A DNA stretch of 64,000 bases from Anaerosalibacter bizertensis (GTDB lineage Bacteria; Bacillota; Clostridia; Tissierellales; Sporanaerobacteraceae). Shown in pieces: positions 58,752 through 64,000 of this stretch. Within the stretch, counting starts at the first letter, position 1; every line of letters begins with the position of its first letter. The notes under the pieces were generated by a model, which was not told where the DNA came from, searched no databases, and saw only the letters and a program-made list of their open reading frames with translations. A program made the translations under genes and the position numbers. The stretch lies in NCBI RefSeq assembly GCF_009696605.1, contig NZ_VULR01000007.1, forward strand, positions 62,001 to 126,000, given 5' to 3'.

Positions 58752-60035
58752 TTGATACTAATATTAGATTTTGGTGGAAAATGTAGTAGAATCGTAGGTA
58801 GAATTGTTAGAGAATCCAAAGTATATTGCGAAATACTGCCTCACAATGTTTCCATAGATAGGATTAAAGAAAAAAATCCTCAAGGAATAATATTCACTGG
58901 AGAAGTAAAAGAGGAAGTAAATGAAGAAATTTTTGATCTAGACATAAAGGCAATAGGATTAGGTTCTAAAAATAAAGCTTTAAATGAAAAATATGGTGTG
59001 AAAGTTTATGAAAATGAAACTTATAGCGATGATACTAAGAAGATAATAAATGATTTTCTATTTGAAGAATGTAAGTTAAAACCTTATTGGGATATGAAAG
59101 AATTTGTTGATAGATCTATAAAAGAAATAAAAGAACAGGTTGGAGATGGAAAAGCAATATGTGGGCTATCAGGAGGGGTAGACTCTTCTGTTGCTGCAGT
59201 ATTGGTCCATGAAGCTATAGGGGATAATTTAACCTGTGTATTTGTAGATCATGGTCTTTTGAGAAAAAATGAAGCTGAAGAAGTGGAAACTTTCTTCAGA
59301 GAAAAATTCAATATGAATCTAATAAAAGTTGATGCAAGGGAAAGATTTTTAAACAAACTTAAAGGAATAACAGACCCTGAGCAAAAGAGAAAGATAATAG
59401 GCGAAGAATTTATAAGGGTTTTTGAAGAAGAACAAAGTAAATTAGATGGTATAGGCTATCTAGTTCAAGGTACAATATATCCAGACGTTATAGAAAGTGG
59501 TGGAGATGAAAATCAAGTTGTTAAAAGCCATCACAATGTTGGAGGACTTCCAGAGGATGTAAACTTTGAATTAGTAGAGCCATTGAGACAATTGTTTAAA
59601 GATGAAGTTAGGGAAGTAGGCACTATCTTAGGTATTCCTGAAGAAGCAGTGCATAGACAGCCTTTCCCTGGTCCAGGATTAGGTGTTAGAGTATTAGGTG
59701 AAATAACAGAAGAAAAACTAGATATTGTAAGAGAAGCAGACTACATCTTTAGAGACGAAATCAAAAAAGCTGGACTTGATAAAGAAATTTGGCAATACTT
59801 CGCCATACTTCCAGGCATAAGAAGTGTAGGAGTATCAGCAGGAAAAAGAACTTATAACTATACAGTAGCTTTAAGAGCCATATACAGTATAGACGGTATG
59901 ACAGCACAATGGGCAAAAATACCACTAGAAGTTCTTGAAAAAATATCAGCTAGAATAGTAAACGAAGTAGAACATGTAAATAGAGTAGTATACGATATAA
60001 CCAACAAACCACCAGCAACAATAGAGTGGGAGTAG
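58752..60035 (+). CDS. guaA: GMP synthase with a reduced, catalytically incomplete glutaminase domain
   Basis: 427 residues from a TTG start with AAAAGGAGG upstream; usual GuaA has about 510. The C-terminal two-thirds are normal: PP-loop G138-L-S-G-G-V-D-S-S146, '[14 protein letters not shown]', '[15 protein letters not shown]', '[16 protein letters not shown]' and the terminal 'KPPATIEWE'. The N-terminal GATase part is only about 105 residues. It keeps '[16 protein letters not shown]' and 'GIIFTGE' but lacks the nucleophile motif (GICYG) and catalytic His/Glu. It should use free ammonia or a separate glutaminase. It reads cleanly with no frameshift, so this is not a sequencing artefact by appearance. 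Confidence 0.93.
   Translation: MILILDFGGKCSRIVGRIVRESKVYCEILPHNVSIDRIKEKNPQGIIFTGEVKEEVNEEIFDLDIKAIGLGSKNKALNEKYGVKVYENETYSDDTKKIINDFLFEECKLKPYWDMKEFVDRSIKEIKEQVGDGKAICGLSGGVDSSVAAVLVHEAIGDNLTCVFVDHGLLRKNEAEEVETFFREKFNMNLIKVDARERFLNKLKGITDPEQKRKIIGEEFIRVFEEEQSKLDGIGYLVQGTIYPDVIESGGDENQVVKSHHNVGGLPEDVNFELVEPLRQLFKDEVREVGTILGIPEEAVHRQPFPGPGLGVRVLGEITEEKLDIVREADYIFRDEIKKAGLDKEIWQYFAILPGIRSVGVSAGKRTYNYTVALRAIYSIDGMTAQWAKIPLEVLEKISARIVNEVEHVNRVVYDITNKPPATIEWE
60010..60035. other. candidate left attachment site at the guaA 3' end
   Basis: The codons for the last residues, ending 'PATIEWE' and the stop, are the well-known integration target of tyrosine-integrase islands in bacteria. The integrated element begins right after. 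The core cannot be defined without the right junction. Confidence 0.5.
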
Positions 60036-60166
60036 TTAGAAATAAATAGAAAAACTGATAAAACCAATACTTGTAGAGATTAAAAGCCATCAAATGGAAC
60101 GAAATTGGGTAAAAAAGTTTTTTAGAATAACAAGATAAATAATGCCAAGTGGCTTACAAATAGAAG

Positions 60167-60202
60167 CACCATAGAATCTTAAGAAGAATCTATGGTGTTT
60201 TT
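60167..60202 (+). terminator. guaA terminator
   Basis: CACCATAGAATCTT (60167-60180) pairs with AAGAATCTATGGTG (60184-60197) with one mismatch, then five T's. Confidence 0.85.
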
Positions 60203-60243
60203 GTGTGTATATTTATTTTTAAATCTAAATAAATTTCTAAAGG

Positions 60244-60409
60244 CATCGAATTCGAGACGGTTTAAATTAGGTTATGCATTTGTTCATGAAATACTTTAAC
60301 CCTATCGAATTCAATAGGGTTAAAATTGGATTATGTACTTAGTATTGAAGCATTGAATTATTTTTAAACTGGTTGATTTCGACCAGTTTAAAAATGAGGT
60401 TATATATTT
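60244..60409. repeat. three imperfect direct repeats with hairpins near the element's left end
   Basis: Related units at about 60244-60281, 60302-60340 and 60373-60409, each with a form of ATCGAATTC, a GGTTTAAA-like core and GGTTATGCATT. Units 2 and 3 sit in hairpins: TTTAACCCTAT/ATAGGGTTAAA (60296-60324) and TTTTTAAACTGGT/ACCAGTTTAAAAA (60361-60394). They could be integrase or excisionase arm sites. This covers the gene-free stretch 60036-60414 together with the terminator. Confidence 0.6.
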
Positions 60410-60414
60410 ATAGT

Positions 60415-60849
60415 TTAATAATTATTTTTTAATCTAGACTTCTTAGGATATGAGAGCTTCCAATCCTCAAATTCATCATCTGTAATTTCTTCATTATAAT
60501 GTTTCTTTCTCATTTCATCCCATTCAACTAAGAAATCATTAAAGTTTTCGTCATGGGAGATTAGTCCTATACTAGATTCTTCTATTAGTGGTTTTATTTT
60601 TAAATCATCTTCATAGTCAAAAAGAATTTGCATAAATTCAAAAACAGAAATAGGAGTATGATCAATTAAGGCGGAGACATCACACTCTAAAGCTTCAGCT
60701 ATTTTTAGTAATTGTTTTTTATTAGGTGATCGATAACCTAATTCATAATTTCTTATAGCAGAATCTGTAAGATCTGATTTTATAGCTAGTTCTTTTTGTG
60801 TTAGTTCTCTAAGTAATCTTAATTTTTTTAGCTTTTCACCTGAAATCAT
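60415..60849 (-). CDS. XRE-family helix-turn-helix repressor
   Basis: 144 residues. HTH_3 domain at 1-60 ('LRLLRELTQKELAIKSDLTD', 'YELGYRSPNKKQLLKIAEAL'), and an acidic C-terminal part with no peptidase motif, so not a LexA-like self-cleaving repressor. AAGGAG precedes the ATG. It is divergent from xis-int and probably represses their promoter at 60988. Confidence 0.92.
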   Translation of the reverse strand: MISGEKLKKLRLLRELTQKELAIKSDLTDSAIRNYELGYRSPNKKQLLKIAEALECDVSALIDHTPISVFEFMQILFDYEDDLKIKPLIEESSIGLISHDENFNDFLVEWDEMRKKHYNEEITDDEFEDWKLSYPKKSRLKNNY

Positions 60850-60987
60850 ATTGAACTCCTTTCACTAGTATTTTATATTATATGATTTTATCATAAGCTG
60901 TGATATATAGCAACAAAAGTGAACGATTGAAGAATAGATGAAATTTATTGTAACAATAATAAAGAAAGAAATAAATTTAAATTAATC

Positions 60988-61016
60988 TTGACAACACGGA
61001 AACGTGCTGATAATAT
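60988..61016 (+). promoter_or_regulatory. xis-int promoter with operator-like palindromes
   Basis: TTGACA (60988-60993), 17 bases, TAATAT (61011-61016). Nearby symmetric motifs: ACGGAAACGT in the spacer, GCACATAAATGTGT just downstream, and a pair of TGATCA sites (about 61072 and 61088). These are plausible sites for the XRE repressor and for integrase accessory proteins. Confidence 0.7.
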
Positions 61017-61126
61017 ATAATCGAACAGCACATAAATGTGTTATTCAATTATAAGTAAATCAAATTAATGCTGATCATTAGTTTATTGATCAGAAACTTA
61101 TAAGCGAACTTAAAGGAGGTGTTAGT

Positions 61127-61315
61127 ATGGAAAAGATTTTTATGGATGCAAAAGAAGTACAGGAGTTTTTAGAAGTTAGTAGGACTACAGCCTATCAATT
61201 AATAAATGAAATGAATCAAGAACTAGTTGAATTAGGTTATAGGGTTCAAAGAGGAAAAATCAATAGACAATATTTCTTAGAAAAATATTGTTATCAAGGA
61301 AGAAAGGAGGCTTAG
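61127..61315 (+). CDS. excisionase-like small DNA-binding protein
   Basis: 62 residues with the MerR/HTH_17-like 'DAKEVQEFLEVSRTTAYQLI' and a basic tail ('RVQRGKINRQYF'). Such proteins direct excision or regulate the integrase. AAGGAGGTG precedes the ATG. It ends two bases before the integrase start. Confidence 0.82.
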   Translation: MEKIFMDAKEVQEFLEVSRTTAYQLINEMNQELVELGYRVQRGKINRQYFLEKYCYQGRKEA

Positions 61316-61317
61316 TA

Positions 61318-62460
61318 ATGGGTGCCTATAGAGATGAAAGTGGAAATGGTACATGGTTTGCTAAGTTCACATATACTAATTGGCGTGGAGAGAGGATTAA
61401 TAAGAAGAAGAGAGGATTTAAAACAAAAAAAGCGGCTTTAAATTGGGAAGTAGACTTTTTAAGAGAACAATCTGGAAATCTTGATATGTCTTTTCAGGAT
61501 TTTTTCAAAGTATATGAAAAAGATATGAGACCTAGATTAAGGGAAAATACTTGGAAAACTAAAGAACAAATAATAGTCACAAAGGTTATTCCCTATATAG
61601 GAGATCTTCCAGTTAATGAAATCTCTAAAACGACAATAGTAAAGTGGCAAAATAAACTAATGAAAGAAGAAAATAGTAAGGGAGAAAAATATTCTCAGAC
61701 CTATTTAAGAACAATACATGCACAGTTAAGTAGTATTCTAAATCATGCTTGTAAATATTATAACTTAAGATCTAATGTAGCAAGGGAAGTTGGTTCTATT
61801 GGAAAAAAGGAAGCTTCTGAGATGAAGTTTTGGACTGAAAGTGAGTATGATAAATTTATAGAAGAAGTTAAGGACAAGCCCTTATCATTCTATGCTTTTG
61901 AAATTTTATATTGGTGTGGATTAAGAACAGGAGAATTACTGGCTTTAACAAAGGAAAAATTTGATTTTACTAATAATACTATTAGAGTAAATCAATCTCT
62001 ACAAAGAATTAGTGGCAGGAATGTTATTACAGAACCTAAGACTCAAAAAAGTATCAGAACAGTTGTTATGCCAGCCTTTTTAGCAGAAGAAATGAAAAAA
62101 TATATGGCTGGAATATATAAGCTAAAGGATAATCAATTATTATTTCCAATTACCAAGTCTTATTTACACCATGAAATGACTAGGGGAAGTACAAAAGCTG
62201 GAGTTAAGAGAATTAGAGTTCATGATCTAAGACATTCCCATGTATCTCTCTTAATTGAATTAGGATATTCAGCCATAGCTATAGCAGATAGATTAGGACA
62301 TGAATCTATTGATATCACGTATAGATATGCTCATTTATTTCCAAGTAAACAAAATGATATGGCGATTTCCTTATCTAATATAAGAAAAGAAAACCTAGAT
62401 GATCATTGGGAGAAATTGCTGGAGGATGAAGATGACTTACAAAACGAAGAAATTATATAA
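61318..62460 (+). CDS. int: tyrosine-family site-specific integrase
   Basis: 380 residues from ATG 61318 (AAAGGAGG upstream); an in-frame TTG upstream lies in xis. N-terminal AP2-like arm-binding domain ('GNGTWFAKFTYTNWRGERIN'), SAM-like core-binding domain (about 55-165) and catalytic domain with R in 'CGLRTGELLAL', K, H-x-x-R in 'HDLRHSHVS', 'GHESIDITYRYAHL' with the Tyr nucleophile. It should drive integration into and excision from guaA. Confidence 0.95.
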   Translation: MGAYRDESGNGTWFAKFTYTNWRGERINKKKRGFKTKKAALNWEVDFLREQSGNLDMSFQDFFKVYEKDMRPRLRENTWKTKEQIIVTKVIPYIGDLPVNEISKTTIVKWQNKLMKEENSKGEKYSQTYLRTIHAQLSSILNHACKYYNLRSNVAREVGSIGKKEASEMKFWTESEYDKFIEEVKDKPLSFYAFEILYWCGLRTGELLALTKEKFDFTNNTIRVNQSLQRISGRNVITEPKTQKSIRTVVMPAFLAEEMKKYMAGIYKLKDNQLLFPITKSYLHHEMTRGSTKAGVKRIRVHDLRHSHVSLLIELGYSAIAIADRLGHESIDITYRYAHLFPSKQNDMAISLSNIRKENLDDHWEKLLEDEDDLQNEEII

Positions 62461-62752
62461 AAGAAAAAGAAATAAAATTATAAGTTTTAGGGCAACAGAG
62501 GAAGAAGCTAAATTATTAGATAGGAAAGTAGAAATAAGTGGACTTACTAAGCAAGAATATATTATAAGTTCATTAACTGCTCCCACTGTGTCTATTAAAG
62601 CTGATTATAGACTGGAAGATAAATTTTCCTTAGAGATATTTAGACTAGCAAAGCTTGTAAAGAAATATGGAAGATTAGAAGATGAAGATCAAGAGATGTT
62701 AAGATTTTTAATAGAAATTTACTATGAAATAAAAAAAGAAAAAAGCCTTTAG
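62432..62752 (+). CDS. MobC-like / ribbon-helix-helix mobilisation protein
   Basis: 106 residues from ATG 62432 (GGAGG at 62421-62425); earlier ATGs in frame are badly spaced. It overlaps the integrase end by 29 bases. The basic N-terminus 'KTKKLYKRKRNKIISFRATE' with 'EEEAKLLDRKVEISGLTKQE' matches the RHH fold of plasmid mobilisation relaxosome proteins. This suggests the element can be mobilised by a conjugative partner. A relaxase is expected outside the window. Confidence 0.7.
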   Translation: MTYKTKKLYKRKRNKIISFRATEEEAKLLDRKVEISGLTKQEYIISSLTAPTVSIKADYRLEDKFSLEIFRLAKLVKKYGRLEDEDQEMLRFLIEIYYEIKKEKSL

Positions 62753-62771
62753 CACAAAGGCCAAAGGCAAC

Positions 62772-62818
62772 ACTCCTGTGGGAATGTATTCTACACAAAT
62801 CCATTTTACCACAGGAGT
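62772..62818. other. inverted repeat after the MobC-like gene, possible oriT
   Basis: ACTCCTGTGG (62772-62781) and CCACAGGAGT (62809-62818) are perfect complements separated by 27 bases. Directly upstream GCCTTT/AAAGGC repeats lie at the gene end. Position next to a relaxosome-type gene suggests an origin of transfer, but a terminator or structured RNA is also possible. Confidence 0.45.
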
Positions 62819-62847
62819 CTTGTTAATTCCAGACTAGGAGGAGAAAA

Positions 62848-63792
62848 ATGGAGAATAAATATAAATATATACCAGAAGAAATGAAAAAGTTGAAAAGATT
62901 TGTAGGTTGGAGGAAGGAGAAGTTAAATGGCAAGGTGGGCAAACTTCCTTTTTCTCTAATTGATGAAAAATCTAATGGCTGGAACATGCCAGAACGTTGG
63001 GTAAATTTTAATGATGCTAAGACTAAGAATAGGCCTTTAGGCTTTGTTTTAGTGGAGGAAGATAAGATTGTTTGTATTGACTTAGACCATATAATTCAAT
63101 ATGAAGAATTAAGTCCTATGGCAAAGGAAATTATAGAAAAATTTATAGGAACATATATGGAGTTATCACAATCAGGAAAGGGAATCCATATCTTTGTCAA
63201 AGGAACTATTCTAAAGAATCTCAATTTATCAAGTCAAGGAATTGAGATGTATAAAAACAATAGATATATAGCTTTAACTGGCAATATAGGAGATGGATTT
63301 TTCTTCTTTAGAAGTAATGAGCTTTTAGAAAAGCAAGATGAACTAAATAAGCTATATAAGAAATGGGCACAGGGGAAAACATCAACTTTAAAACAAATTA
63401 GACAATATAGGCATGAGCCTTTAAATGAGCCTTATAGACTTGATGATTTATCTCTAGATGAAATACTAGAGACTATGGAGAGAACCAATAGAAAGGCAAG
63501 TATGCTTATCTCAGGAAGTAGTCTAACAGGTGACCATAGCCGAGATGACTTTATTTTTTTAGTACTTGCCAGGAACTATACAGGTGGAAACCCTAGCTTG
63601 ATGAAAGAGTTGTTTTTAATGACCCCCTTAAATCGACTAGGAAGCAAGGAAAAAAGAAGAGATGATAGAAAGTATATTGAATATGTAGAAAAGACTATAG
63701 AGAAGGTTTTAGGGCTTGGAAATTTTCTAGCCTTTGATTGGAGCAAGCATTTTGAATATAAGAAAAGGATTAAAGCTTATGAAAGAGTTTAA
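62848..63792 (+). CDS. phage/plasmid primase-polymerase-like protein
   Basis: 314 residues. 'VGWRKEKLNGKVGKLPFS' N-terminus, metal motif 'VCIDLDHII' and 'SQSGKGIHIFVKG', a pattern of prim-pol (NrS-1/bifunctional primase-polymerase) folds. A helical C-terminal part follows ('SRDDFIFLVLARNYTGGNPS'). It probably primes element replication after excision. TAGGAGGAG precedes the ATG. The next gene overlaps it by 14 bases. Confidence 0.8.
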   Translation: MENKYKYIPEEMKKLKRFVGWRKEKLNGKVGKLPFSLIDEKSNGWNMPERWVNFNDAKTKNRPLGFVLVEEDKIVCIDLDHIIQYEELSPMAKEIIEKFIGTYMELSQSGKGIHIFVKGTILKNLNLSSQGIEMYKNNRYIALTGNIGDGFFFFRSNELLEKQDELNKLYKKWAQGKTSTLKQIRQYRHEPLNEPYRLDDLSLDEILETMERTNRKASMLISGSSLTGDHSRDDFIFLVLARNYTGGNPSLMKELFLMTPLNRLGSKEKRRDDRKYIEYVEKTIEKVLGLGNFLAFDWSKHFEYKKRIKAYERV

Positions 63793-64000
63793 ATTAGTTT
63801 TTCCTGAGATAGATCAGTCCTACTCCTTAATAGATGTAAAGAAAACAGTTAAGGGTAGTATAAGACAAACTACAGGTAATATTGTAACAGTCCTACTTAA
63901 TCCCAAATATTGTAAGGCTAAAAAAATTTATGAGGGGCAAATCTTCTATGATAAATTTACCAATGAGATTAAATTTCAAGGTAGGATTATAGGAGAAAGG
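63779..64000 (+). CDS. VapE/virulence-associated-E-like ATPase, N-terminal part (cut by window)
   Basis: ATG 63779 within the end of the primase gene; open for 74 codons to the window edge. Begins 'MKEFKLVFPEIDQSYSLIDV'. The position after a primase and the N-terminal style suit a VapE-like replication ATPase, but its Walker motifs lie outside, so the assignment rests on context. It is too short to show a motif. Confidence 0.5.
   Translation, partial: MKEFKLVFPEIDQSYSLIDVKKTVKGSIRQTTGNIVTVLLNPKYCKAKKIYEGQIFYDKFTNEIKFQGRIIGER

Larger units (their letters stand above)
60036..64000 (+). mobile_element. guaA-linked integrative and probably mobilisable element (left part; continues past window)
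   Basis: Directly after guaA: XRE repressor, excisionase-like protein, tyrosine integrase, MobC-like protein, primase-like protein and the start of a VapE-like ATPase, with promoter and operator-like sequences between repressor and xis. The order is typical of integrative mobilisable elements or phage-satellite-like islands. No structural phage gene or relaxase is visible in this part. Confidence 0.82.

Overview
The window is AT-rich DNA from a Gram-positive anaerobe of the Firmicutes, most likely a class Clostridia or Tissierellia bacterium. Evidence: AGGAGG-type ribosome sites throughout, strong sigma-A promoters, CIRCE control of groESL, a Rex repressor, a PerR/rubrerythrin pair, a butyryl-CoA dehydrogenase/ferredoxin-Etf cluster, peptide- and glutamate-using enzymes, an LPXTG surface protein and a flagellar late-gene cluster. 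No rRNA, tRNA or CRISPR array was seen. The exact genus is not established from the sequence alone.

Layout. 1-3.5 kb: 3' part of a large LPXTG adhesin with near-identical Cna-B repeats. 3.6-9.5 kb: small unknown genes, a LysO-like exporter, an S9 peptidase, a MITE-like hairpin-rich repeat (8191-8599) and an MBL-fold hydrolase. 9.6-17.4 kb: cobalamin adenosyltransferase, rubrerythrin with PerR and its operator, a TSCPD protein, a 582-residue orphan, oligoendopeptidase F and an aromatic-acid exporter-like protein. 17.6-26.9 kb: a TVP38 membrane protein, a sigma-D-type promoter, flaG-fliD-fliS-flgN-like, a DnaA-box cluster, then hpf, a DUF5317 protein, secA and prfB with its programmed frameshift. 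27-38 kb: tex, a hybrid histidine kinase, an amidohydrolase, a two-gene segment bracketed by a duplicated amidohydrolase 3' end, an FMN riboswitch with ribU, a YfcC transporter and pepT.

38-50 kb: tsaE-tsaB-rimI-tsaD (t6A modification), a second DnaA-box cluster, an ABC-F ATPase, rex, bcd-etfB-etfA, glutamate dehydrogenase and an OGG-type glycosylase. A scar at 50.1-50.3 kb joins the start of a response regulator to the end of a membrane protein. 50.5-60 kb: CIRCE-groES-groEL, a polysaccharide deacetylase, a papain-like-fold protein and an ECF sigma/anti-sigma/membrane-protein operon. The last two share a putative ECF promoter motif. Then come guaB and an unusually short guaA whose glutaminase domain is reduced and lacks its catalytic cysteine.

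60-64 kb: the start of an integrated element placed directly after the 3' end of guaA, a known integration hotspot: XRE repressor, excisionase-like protein, tyrosine integrase, MobC-like protein, primase-like protein and the start of a VapE-like ATPase. Its right end and cargo lie outside the window.

The core genes fit a motile, amino-acid-fermenting anaerobe: peptidases and glutamate dehydrogenase feed carbon, Bcd/Etf and Rex handle redox balance, and PerR/rubrerythrin handle peroxide. The most unusual items are the reduced GuaA, the guaA-linked element, the two DnaA-box clusters, the duplicated amidohydrolase end, the MITE-like repeat and the putative ECF regulon.
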